64,000 nucleotides of DNA from Bubalus kerabau (lineage: Eukaryota > Chordata > Mammalia > Artiodactyla > Bovidae). Both the position numbers and the translations under genes were made by a program. The DNA lies in assembly GCF_029407905.1 (NCBI RefSeq), contig NC_073628.1, forward strand, positions 50,055,501-50,119,500, read 5' to 3'. Below, piece after piece: positions 10,218 to 20,616 of the stretch (the stretch's first letter is position 1; each line of letters starts with the position of its first letter). Below the pieces are notes generated by a model. That model was not told where the DNA came from, did not search any database, and was given only the letters and a program-made list of their open reading frames with translations.

Positions 10218-11335
10218 AACAACCTCTAATTTACCTGTTTGCGAAATGTTGCATTTATGTCCTCTTAAATCTGAACACTGATTAGTAGAGCCGCAGTGAA
10301 TGAGACCTGTCCCCTCGTACCTGGGGAGCCCTTCCGGCCAGTGGCTCTGGAGATGAGGGGGCTTCTGCGCTCCGCTCTGTGCTCTGCGGGCAGCTGATGG
10401 CTCCAGGAGGGTTACAGCTTGTTGAGCCAGCACTCGGGTTTCAGGGAGCTGAGAGTCTGCCTTTGTTTCTCCATGGAGTGATGTGCTGCTGCTTCCTTCA
10501 AGCCTCCGGGGCAAGCCTGTGCTGGGGGTCCTGTCGGCGGGTGCCAGCTCTCACCCCACAAGGCTGGCATCACACAAATGGCTTCTCCCTTTTCAGAGAA
10601 GAGGTTCAGATTTCCCTGCACGGCTCTGAACAATCATGAGAGCTCCCAACTGTACGGCCTGGCAGCCCAGACTGGCTTCTTCATAGTGCAGAAATGGTAA
10701 ATTGACCCTCTGCCCTTGGCTTTCCCAGTTAATTTTTCCTCTTCTCCCACTGTGTTGCTTTTCTAATTCATTTGTGCAACACACTCGGTGAGCTACAGAA
10801 TGATCCATGTAGTCTGATTTCATCGGGGCCCTTCAGAAACCATCCACACTTGTACCTAACACCATGTATGACCCAGTTGAGCACTGTAAGTCTGTCTGTG
10901 AGAAAATGAAAAATAGAATGGCAACAGGTTCAGAACTTGAGATTTTAACTCAAGTACCTCTATGAATAAAAAGGAAAACTACTTTGGCTTGCCTTCTGCA
11001 TGCTGCAGAGAGCTTTATTCAAATGAGCTATTGTTTCAGGACCTTTCAAGTGACTCACTTTTATGGCAGATCAGGGGCTACCAGCCTCATCTATTTTGCA
11101 GCAGGACTGGCTTAGTAAGATGCTGAGAGGGTTGTCAGCAGGACACAGATGACTGTAAGGAAGAGAAGTCAGGAGAGTCTCAGGTTTCAGAGCCAAGGAA
11201 AATAGGTCTGTATGTCCGGGCAAATACCGTTCCTTTAAAATTGAGAACACCTGTAATAACTTTCATTGTTTCACATTTTGGAAATGTATTTTAGATAATT
11301 ATTTAATCTTATTTACTGAGAAATAAACACATCCA
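10218..11335. other. repeat-poor segment, no gene seen
   Basis: About 1.1 kb. 10300-10640 is GC-richer, with overlapping short frames on both strands (10185-10514 minus, 10379-10639 plus). None has domain features or clear splice-site framing. Confidence 0.4.
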
Positions 11336-11757
11336 CATGTATGGATGTGAGAGTTGGATCATAAAGAAAGCTGAGCGCCGAAGTATTGATGCTTTTGAAC
11401 TGTGGTGTTGGAGAAGACTCTTGAGAGTCCCTTGGACTGCAAGAAGATCCAACCAGTCCATCCTAAAGAAATCAGTCCTGAATGTTCATTGGAAGGACTG
11501 ATGTTGAAGCTGAAACTCCAATACTTTGGCCACCTGATGCAAAGAGCTGACTCATTTAAGACCCTGATGCTGGGAAAGATTGCAGGTTGGGGGAGAAGGG
11601 GACGACAGAGGATGAGATGGCTGGATGGCATCACCGACTCAATGGACATGGGTTTGGGTGGACTCCGGGAGTTGGTGATGGACAGGGAGGCCTGGCGTGC
11701 TGCAGTCCACAGGGTTGCAAATAGTCAGACACAACTGAGCAACTGAACTGGAACTGG
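11336..11757 (+). mobile_element. BovB LINE 3' fragment
   Basis: Carries the end of the BovB ORF: translated blocks LQYFGHLMQRA, GRRGRQRMRWLDGITDSMD and ELVMDREAWRAAVH lie in the 11402-11746 frame, which ends at the element's own 3' terminus (CTGAACTGGAACTGGA). Confidence 0.92.
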
Positions 11758-11794
11758 AATCATGTGAAACAAATTTAGACAGAGGTAGTTAAAG

Positions 11795-11990
11795 CATAGC
11801 ATTTGGAAGCAGACAAGCTTAGGCACTCACTAGCTGTATAACCTTTCTTAGTCTACCTAGTCTGAGTTTCCTGTAAAATTGGGATAACAATAATTATATT
11901 CTCTTTTTCACAGGATTTTGTGAGGATTGGCCTGGTGCATATGCATGGTGCATATAAAGTGTTCGCCATATGATTAGAAGCTTAAAATTT
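11795..11990 (+). mobile_element. MIR SINE
   Basis: Fairly complete: GCACTCACTAGCTGTATAAC, then CTGAGTTTCCTGTAAAATTG, then GGATTTTGTGAGGATTGGCC and ATATAAAGTGTTCGCCATA, in MIR order from core to tail. Confidence 0.7.
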
Positions 11991-13797
11991 TTCTCTTTTG
12001 ACTGCTGAAGCTGTCTTTTTGTGGCAGAATTCAGAACAATGAGTGCATTATATTATGCACTGTATTTATAGTTTGGCCCATGGTTGTTGGATGTATTTGC
12101 TGTACTTTAACAAGATAGCATCTGTAAGCGTACCTAGATCCTGGCATATGGCATGCACTCAAAAGAGCACTAATTTCTTCCTTCCTTTTCTGAAGATGAG
12201 CCCAAAGTTTCAGAGATTTATCATCTTCCTTTTGCTAACATCCACTAAGTGGACTATGACCATCTAAGCTGCAGCAGCCCATTCTCCCAAGATAGGCAGA
12301 ATAATGAGTCAACCATGGATCTGGCCTGGTTATGAAGAAGGTTCCGGGGCTCTGATGGAGGATCTGTGGTCCCCCTGACTTTCTAAGTCAGAATCTGAGC
12401 TGGAGACAGAGGCATCCCGGCTCAAATGGTGGAGCTATACCTTTCCCAACAATTCAGGGACTCAATAATTATTCTTGAGACTAGCCTGGGACAGATGGCT
12501 AATTTCTCCATGTTAACCATCTCTAGGCCTATCCAATCTCATCACTAACTCCCAAGTTTTCTCCAGAATTATAACTACTTTAAGGCCTTAAATTATGTGT
12601 GGTTGTTAATGCAGTGTATTTAAGACTTAAACACATAATGGGATTTTTTTTTTTTCTGTTTCATTCAGATGTCAGCACCTCAGTTGTGTGGAAATAGTAA
12701 ACTAATTGTGAATAATCAAAAGATTCTCAGTGGATGGAGGTCATCCACAGCATAGCTAATACTCAGCGACAGATACCTTAACTCACAGTTCTTACGCTCA
12801 GTGGTTTCAAGCTCTGCCTGTCCTCAGGCAGTCTCAGATCTGTTAGCAAGCTGCAGGATGGGCCTCCCCCAGAGATTAAACAATGCCCGCTTCCCGGCCC
12901 TCTCTTTGGTGAAGGCCAGCGGTGGGATGGGGGCCAGAACTAAGAAGTGCTCCTCTTTATACTCCCATCACCTGGGACGACACCTGGGACATCATGGGCA
13001 CACACTGAATGCTGGTTAAACTTTAGGTTTAGAGCTCCAGGTAATCCACAAACCAGACAATCCGTATTTCCCAGGCTGCTGTGATGTGTACTGCCAGAAA
13101 TCCACAAAAAGTAGGGGCCTAAGCAAAAGGAGGGCATGACCCCTGTGATGCTGGCTGACCTTCAGAAAGGGGAGGCTTCACCCCAGTCAGTACAGGGGCC
13201 TCTTGCAAACCCCAGTGTATGTTTGGAGCCTAAAAGCAGTTCCTAAATCACGTTTCTCTCCCTGAAATCTGTCATCCTCAGGAGGTCATAAATACATAAT
13301 TCAGAAGGAAGATTGTATATTTTTCATGAGGTACCCTGTTATAACTCTTGGCATGCCACTATACATTTTTAAAGATGCTGATAAATCTTCAAATTGGACA
13401 TGGGGCTCAGTTCCATGCTAAGGTATACTTTGCTAATATGTAGTTGAGATAACTTGGGATACTATTTCAAATAAAATAGGAAAAGCTCATTTTTTAAAAA
13501 AATGTATAAGTACTCATTAATAGCCCTCTTAAGAAGCTTCACAAAGACATTTTTAAACTAAGAAATAAATGTCCATGGGTCAGGAGCCTCTGACCAATCA
13601 AACTCCATATTCTAAAAAAGCAGAATGTCTTCCAACTTTTTCCATTTAGAGGGGACTTGATTTTCTCTTGTGTTGTTCTTAAATTGAGTATTTTATAAGC
13701 AACTTTGGGTATCACAAAGATACCAAATGCCTAAATTTTTTCTCTTTACATTGTGGGGGCATCCTCTTTGCCATTGTTAATAAATTTGGCTAAGTCT
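11991..13797. other. repeat-poor segment, no gene seen
   Basis: 1.8 kb without young repeats. It contains an L2-like scrap near 12110-12160 (CCTGGCATATGGCATGCACT) and a T-run at about 12645. No coding signal. Confidence 0.4.
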
Positions 13798-13807
13798 CAC
13801 CTTTACA

Positions 13808-14033
13808 TGGGGCTTCCCAGGTGGCGCTAATGGTAAAGAACCCACTTGCCAATGCAGGAGACAAAAGAGACACAGGTTCAGTCCCTGGGTCGGGAAGATC
13901 CCCTGGAGAGGGGCATGGCAACCCACTCCAGTATTCTTGCCTAGAGAATCCCATGGACAGAAGAGCCTGGCGGGCTACAGTCCATGGGTCACAAAGAGTC
14001 AGACACAACTGATGCGACTTAGCAAGCGCACAC
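13808..14033 (+). mobile_element. Bov-tA SINE
   Basis: Near-complete copy from GGGCTTCCCAGGTGGCGC to CACAACTGATGCGACTTAGC with a CACACG tail. CACCTTTACA is repeated on both sides (just before the head and just after the tail), a target-site duplication. Confidence 0.92.
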
Positions 14034-15633
14034 GCACCTTTACACGCTCCATCATTACTGTCCCAAGGCCCTGGACCCCTTCTCATCAGATGAGGAAGTC
14101 AGAAAGGCTGCAGTTAAATTTAAAACACATTATGACGTTGCCAGCAGGGGGACAGGGCTACGGCAGACAGACTTGTGTCTGGGAACTAGAGATGTGCTCT
14201 CAGCTAAGGAACACAGGGGGGTTTATTTAGCATTTTGACAATAGGAGACCTTGTTCTCTCTGTCAGTGGGAGCTGAACATGCTTGCTCCACTTCGGGATG
14301 AAGAATTACAAATCTCTCTGTGCAAGGCTATGACAGACCATGATATGTGCTTTGATACATGCATAAAACCATTTACCCGTCTGCAGAAATGATGCTTCCA
14401 GGAGCAACTCATTTAAAAGTTCCTGTCATATCACAAGGACATCCATATGTAGGAAAGAGTGAAATCAATTTCTTATGATCTAAAGCGTGTATCTGTATAC
14501 TTCAATGAAAGGGAGAAAATTCGGGTTTATTTTCAAAACTCTTCTTTTAGAAATTACTTAGTGCCTATGTTAAGCTTTTTTTTTTTAAAAAAAAAATAGT
14601 TATTTCTAATTACAGAATAGGTAAAAACATGTAACTATAATGCACCAGAAACATATAATATTATATAATATGTATTTGTTGTTTTAAAAAACAGATAATG
14701 CAAAAAAAAAAAAGAAGAAAAATGTAATATTCATAATTTCCCAATGAAATGATGATTACTTTTTACATTTTGGAATATAAACTGTATGAAGTTTTATTTT
14801 GCATTTATGTGTATAAGCTCATAAATGACATATAATCCAGTTTATCAAAGAGATTGAAATCATACTATAGGTATAGTTTTGTAACCTCCTTTTTGCATTT
14901 ATCAGTTTACTGTGGGAAATTTTTTACATTAAAACATTCAGATTCAATATGGGCCTTTTTGGGGGGTTGCATACATGGCAATCTGTGTTAGGGTTTTTAA
15001 TGATCTTAAGAAGTGGACCATCCATCACTTATTCTGGAAGACTGTAATGGGTATAGCCTAGACTCCCAGCTCTCCTATTCACACTTCTGTAGTGTTGGTT
15101 TGGTGCCTGCTTGAAAGCAGTCTCTTTCTTAACCTCCTTCCTGTAGATCGGATGAAAGCAAGACCCTGGACATGATCAAATATCACTTAACAGATTGTTT
15201 CAGGCACTTGACCAGACTGCATGCAAATACAAGCAAAACGAATTCCCTTGGATGGAGTTATGAAACCCTACCTTATAGCATTCACTTTTTGAAGGAAGAA
15301 GTATAAAATGTAAGAACATTTTTACATCAGTATCTCTAAAACACTTGAAAAAAAAAGAATACTGCATATTTATTCATGTTATTTGAAAAATTATATCAGA
15401 AACTTGAACATGTAACCTAAATAGGTAACATTAGACTTCTGAATATTTTACCCACAAATATGAACTATCCTCATCTCTTCTGCTATAGATTAATGTTCTC
15501 CTTTGTAACATTTTCTTAGTGAAAGCAAAATGGCATATCATTGGCAGCTTTTCACAAAAGTGCCAATAAATCCCACAGAATTACAAAATTTCAATGCTAA
15601 GTAGTACTTTAGATATCATCTGTTAGATGATGA
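14034..15633. other. AT-rich segment, no gene seen
   Basis: 1.6 kb, notably AT-rich at 14520-14960 with T- and A-runs near 14577-14595 and 14701. The block around 14860-14940 may be an ancient transposon scrap I cannot name. Confidence 0.4.
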
Positions 15634-15838
15634 GGGCTGCCTAGGTGGCTCAGTGGTAACGAACCTGCCTGCCAATGCAAGAGATGCAGATTCAATCACT
15701 GAGTGGGGAGGATCCCCTGGAGAAGGAAGTGACAACCCAATCCAGTATTCTTTCCTGGGAAATCCCACTGACGGAGGACAGGTGGGCCACAGTCCATGGG
15801 GTTGCAATAGAGTTGGACATGACTTAACAACTAAACAA
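15634..15838 (+). mobile_element. Bov-tA SINE, diverged
   Basis: GGGCTGCCTAGGTGGCTCAG head, GAGAAGGAAGTGACAACCC middle and a GGACATGACTTAACAAC end. TAGATGAT occurs on both sides (about 15625 and 15840). Confidence 0.88.
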
Positions 15839-15849
15839 CTAGATGATTA

Positions 15850-16342
15850 GTTGTTTAACTCTCAAAGTAAAGATCTGGGTAAACATTTGCCAAATGTGCG
15901 CACGCAGGTGACATTCGCATTTGGCATGGCTATCTGCATTCTCTACTGGTGACAAATTGTGGTGTCAGAAGGGGGAAAGGATCCAAACCAAACCGTGTCT
16001 GAGGCTTGACATGTCATTTAGAGGGGGCATATGCCTTCCTGTGTTTCAAAACAAAATCCCATCGCAGGACACAAGGAGAACTAGTAGGAACAAGGGCAGC
16101 CCTGACTCCCTTACACATGTCATAGCAGCTCCAACTTGGCACTGGGAAGTAAAAGGGACTGTGGAAAGGCTGGTGTGCATGCCAAGAATAAGCCATCTTT
16201 GTACCCAGAGAGACTCCACTTTCAGACAACCTTGAAGTGTGGTTTCCAGTGAGGGAGGGCAGGAAAAATAATATGCTTCTATGAAATATCCCTTCTTAAG
16301 GTAAAAACGGAAAGGAATATGCCATTCATGAATATGTGTCTA
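15850..16342. other. repeat-poor segment, no gene seen
   Basis: A plus frame (15921-16235) and a minus frame (16014-16229) overlap with no motif. Confidence 0.4.
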
Positions 16343-16355
16343 TTATGAGACCATA

Positions 16356-16634
16356 GTTTGGAGAAAGCAGTGGCCACCCACTCCAGTACTCTTGCCTGGC
16401 AAATCCCATGGATGGAGGAGCCTGGTGGGCTGCAGTCCATGGGGTCAGTAGGAGTCGGACACAACTGAGGGACTTCACTTTCACTTTTCACTTTCATGCA
16501 TTGGACAAGGAAATAGCAACCCACTCCAATGTTCTTGCCTGGAGAATCCCAGGGATGGGGGAGCCTGGTGGGCTGCCATCTATGGGGTTGCACACAGTTG
16601 GATATGACTGAAGCGACTTAGCAGCAGCAGCAGC
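16356..16634 (+). mobile_element. BOVA2 dimeric SINE
   Basis: Two BovB-tail-derived monomers joined by a CACTTTCACTTTTCACTTTC linker, ending in a (CAG)n run (AGCAGCAGCAGCAG). ATGAGACCATAG to the left and ATGAGACTGTAG to the right form the target-site duplication. Confidence 0.92.
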
Positions 16635-16647
16635 ATGAGACTGTAGA

Positions 16648-17029
16648 TTACAAAGTCTTTAATGACAATTTCTATTTTCCTCTTGGCACTAAGTTTATAC
16701 TTACTAGACTCCAAGTAAGTATGGGCTGAATTGGATTGAAAAAAAAAAAATTGTTTTCCCCCTCCTCTTTATTGTGGTTAGACAGAGGAAGGAAGGAATC
16801 CCAACTCAGTCAGTTCTTATCCAGAAGGAACTTGAGTTGCATAGGCCAGTGCCCACATATTTCCAATGACATAAATATGTGACTCTACTCATTTTACAAA
16901 TGACAAGGCCAGTCCAGAAACCATAGAAGGAAGCGCCATCTCTGAGGTTACCTGTTGGTAAGACAAATGTATCTGAATCTTGTTTCCCTATAGTTCAACT
17001 TCATGTTGTCCACATTAGGGTTACTTAGA
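16648..17029. other. mixed segment, no gene seen
   Basis: Contains an A-run at about 16740-16750. No coding signal. Confidence 0.4.
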
Positions 17030-17611
17030 TTTTGGGCTCCAAAATGACTGCAGACAGTGACTGCAGCCATGAAATTAAAAGACACTTGCTCCTTGGAAGA
17101 AAAGCTATGACAAACCTAGACAGCATATTAAAAAGCAGAGACATCACTTTGCCAACAAAAGTTGGAATAGTCAAAGTTACGGTTTTTCTAGTAGTCATGT
17201 ACTAATGTGAGAGTTGAACCATAAAAAAGGCTGACTGCGGAAGAATTAATGCTTTTGAATTGTGGTGATGAAGAATAACTCCTGAGAGTCCCTTGGACAG
17301 CAAGGAGATCAAACCAGTTAATCCAAAAGGAAATCAACCCTGAATATTTATTGGAACAGCTGAAGCTGAAATCCAGTACTTTGGCCACCTGATGTGAAGA
17401 GCCAACTCATTGGACAAGGCCCTGATGCTGGAAAAGATTGAAGGCAGGAGAAGGGGACAACAGAGGATGAGATGGTTGGATCACATCAGTGACTCGGTGG
17501 ACATGAGTTTGAGCAAATTCTGGGAGATGGTGAAGGACAGGGAAGCCTGGCATGCTGCAGTTCATGGGATCTCAAAGAGTTGGACATGACTTAATGACTG
17601 AACAACAACAA
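17030..17611 (+). mobile_element. BovB LINE 3' fragment
   Basis: Begins at TTTTGGGCTCCAAAATGACT (the GSK-ITADGD region of the ORF), runs through AAAAGACACTTGCTCCTTGG and GACATCACTTTGCCAACAAA, and ends TTAATGACTGAACAACAACA. Several indels break the frame, so it is older than the copies at 11336 and 36029. Confidence 0.9.
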
Positions 17612-19344
17612 TCCCCAGGACAAGATGGACAGGACTCCGTGTTTGTTAATAACTGGAGATACTAATTCCAAAGGCCAGACCTAGCCTACAAGGTTGAAAC
17701 TAACACTGACCCATTTACATGAGACATTACTCACTTCTTAGCATAGGGGTTCAGGTGTAGGCCTGACAGCAGATGAAGGAGACAAGTTTGTGGAAAGGAC
17801 AGCTGCTGAAAGTGGTAAGCAGGCCCAGACGTGGCTCCTATGAGCAGGAATGACGGAGAACCACTGAGCAGAGAGCTGCCCTTGACTGCCAAGGTTTGGA
17901 GCAAGAGTTCAAAACCGTAAAGAATCATAAGCAAAGAAAAGCATTGTTCCCGCTGCTTTTCTGTTCTCTCCTTGACTGTCATAGATTTCAATGGCATCCA
18001 AATTTTCCATTATTTTAGCTACCAACTTGAGAAATTACATTATAGTTACTTTCAAAGTTGTCAGAACATTAAACTCAACAATGACAGTTTATAACCCATT
18101 TTCTCTAAAGTGCTTAATTTTTTTTTCTTCTAACCCTGATGGACTGGCATTTAAATAAAGAAAGTTAGGTTTCTGAAATTCAATTAGTTTCTGTGTATGC
18201 AGAGTTATTCTTGTAGCTCATCCACATGCATATTGCTTCGTGCACATACATATTGAGTATACTGTACTTGAACTTTGTGTCTAGATTTGTTTTTAAAAAA
18301 TAGGATATTTGCTTCATGCTTCAACTGTGAGTATTTTCACTCATTAATTTTTAAATTCTTTTCACATTCAAATGCATGCATCTTTTCAGAAAATTGAAGG
18401 CTAGTTAGAAAGAGCAATATTGTTAATTTTGAAAACTCCTATTTCCCCTGTTGAATGAAAAACACAATGGTATGTATATCATATTTTACAATTGATTTAT
18501 TTAAGATTTCCCAGAAAACTTCACTCATAATTACCAGTTGCAACGGAATGAAGTTCTTCAGTTAAATGCCTGCAGCATTCTTATGGTAATTTTGAAGTTG
18601 GGAGACTTGGCCACATTCATACATGGTAACTGTAGAAAATCAGACACTTTCCAACCAAACAAAAGAATGGAAAACCTTGAGGACACTTTTGAAAAGAGGA
18701 GACTGTTTCTAAAAAGTCTAGTTATACCGTCTGTTCCTCAAGCAGATGAATGGGAGACGATTATAAGACTACTTCTGTTGCTTTTTTCTGTATAGGTTGC
18801 TTGTATTATCTGTCTGTACAGTACTTAGCACCCTGTTGAACTCAATAAATATGCAGCGGTAATAATATTATTGCCCAGAATTCAGTTAGCACTTCCACAT
18901 CTTTTGAGTGTCACAATGTTCTGCCTACTAGGGAATTTTAATTTAATGCTCATTTTGAGGCTTAAAGCTTAGAAGTGTAATGACCCATGTGAGATAATCC
19001 TCCACTGCAGCAGGACATTCTTGGAACAAAGCCATTGGGTTGTCCAAGAATTCATTTAAACACAGGAGAACTTTACTTCCCACAATAAAATTTGAAGGCT
19101 CAATATCCTGGCTTTTCCAATCTGTATCTTCCAAGCCATCTACATCATTAACCCCTAACACACACACAAAAGGGGAGAAACAGAAAATTCTAATAGATCT
19201 GTGACAGTTAAATAGCTCTGACCAGCCTCAATCTGTGTCAATGGAAGAGGTTAAAGTAGAAATCAAATGGAGCTGGAATAGGTTTTTGTTTTCTTTTAAT
19301 CAGGACTACCCAAGTTTGTCCACTGGCCTAATTTAACTACCATT
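17612..19344. other. repeat-poor segment, no gene seen
   Basis: 1.7 kb. Short frames (17731-17997 minus, 18538-18795 plus, 18943-19167 minus) show no domains. Confidence 0.4.
18785..18860 (+). mobile_element. possible L2/MIR 3' scrap
   Basis: GTCTGTACAGTACTTAGCAC followed by CTCAATAAATATG resembles the shared tail of L2/MIR elements. Too short to be sure. Confidence 0.4.
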
Positions 19345-19691
19345 AGACTCTTGTGAGTCCCTTGGACTGCAAGGATATCCAACCAGTCCATCCTAAAGGA
19401 GATCAGTCCTGGGTGTTCATTGGAAGGACTGATGTTGAGGCTGAAACTCCAGTACTTTGGCCACCTCATGCGAAGAAATGACTCATTGGAAAAGGACCTG
19501 ATGCTGGGAGGGATTAGGGGCAGGAGGAGAAGGGGATGACAGAGGATGAGATGGCTGGATGGCATCACTGACTTGATGCATGTGAGTTTGGGTGAACTCC
19601 GGGAGTTGGTGGTGGACAGGGAGGCCTGGCGTGCTGCGATTCATGGGATTGTAAATAGTCGGACACGACTGAGCGACTGAACTGAACTGAA
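19345..19691 (+). mobile_element. BovB LINE 3' fragment
   Basis: Plus-strand BovB tail from AGACTCTTGTGAGTCCCTTG to GAGCGACTGAACTGAACTGA. It includes the CCTCATGCGAAGAAATGACT and GGACAGGGAGGCCTGGCG blocks. Confidence 0.92.
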
Positions 19692-20599
19692 ACTTTGGGA
19701 TATCTTGACAGTGTCTACATATTTTTCCTATGAAACTGCATTTTCCTTTTGGCTTAATAGAAACTACCTTCAGATAGTTCTGATCTGAATAGTGTCCTTG
19801 ATACTTCACACAGTACCTGGCATCCAGTGAGCATTCTGAAACTGTTTAGTTGTGTGAATGAATGAACGAATCATCTATGAAGGGAAATTCACAACTGTTC
19901 TAAAACCTCATTTAAAAGGAGAAAACTGTTGCGATTACCTTAAAAAAAAGTCCTTAACTGTTTTCATATCTCATTTGAGACTTCTAGGGCAACTAACCAA
20001 CTTCTTAAAAATCTATTTTATCAAGAAGTATGATAAAATTACTCTGGAAATATTTAAATTGACATTGAATCTATGTAAATTATCATTCATGAGACTATGA
20101 AAATATTTGGTGTGAAATTAGGTTAACAATAAGTGGTTAATACAGTAAAGAAATAACAATAAACTAACATATTTGTTAAAACACACATATATACATAAAC
20201 ATGAGTATTTCCACCACATAAAATGTAATTACATATTAGTTTACCCTAGAACAATTAGGGACACCAGAATAACACAAGTGAAGCAATGATTAACTGTAGG
20301 ACAGTATGTAATACAATTATGCACCCAATTGTGAGAACAAATTTGTATGTCCTGTAAGAGTTAAGGGCTGGGCTTATCACAGAAAGCTTGGTGGAAGACA
20401 AGAGGCTTAACCTGAGCTCTGGCTGAGAAGTGGAGTGTGAGAGAAGAAGATGTGCATACTCTAAGTACAGATAGAGAGAGAGATGGGGATGGCACCCTTA
20501 GACTTCTGAACCAAGAGTCTGCCAAGGGCGGTAGGATTGGAGAGCAATGGAGTGGAAAAACTAAAGACTAGTTTGGCTAGAAACATGAGGAAATACAAA
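19692..20599. other. AT-rich segment left of the minisatellite SINE
   Basis: No gene seen. 19798-19872 (CACAGTACCTGGCATCCAGT, then TGAATGAATGAACGAATC) looks like an L2/MIR tail. An AT-rich stretch runs through 20030-20330. Confidence 0.4.
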
Positions 20600-20616
20600 G
20601 CAGTGAAAGATTTTTG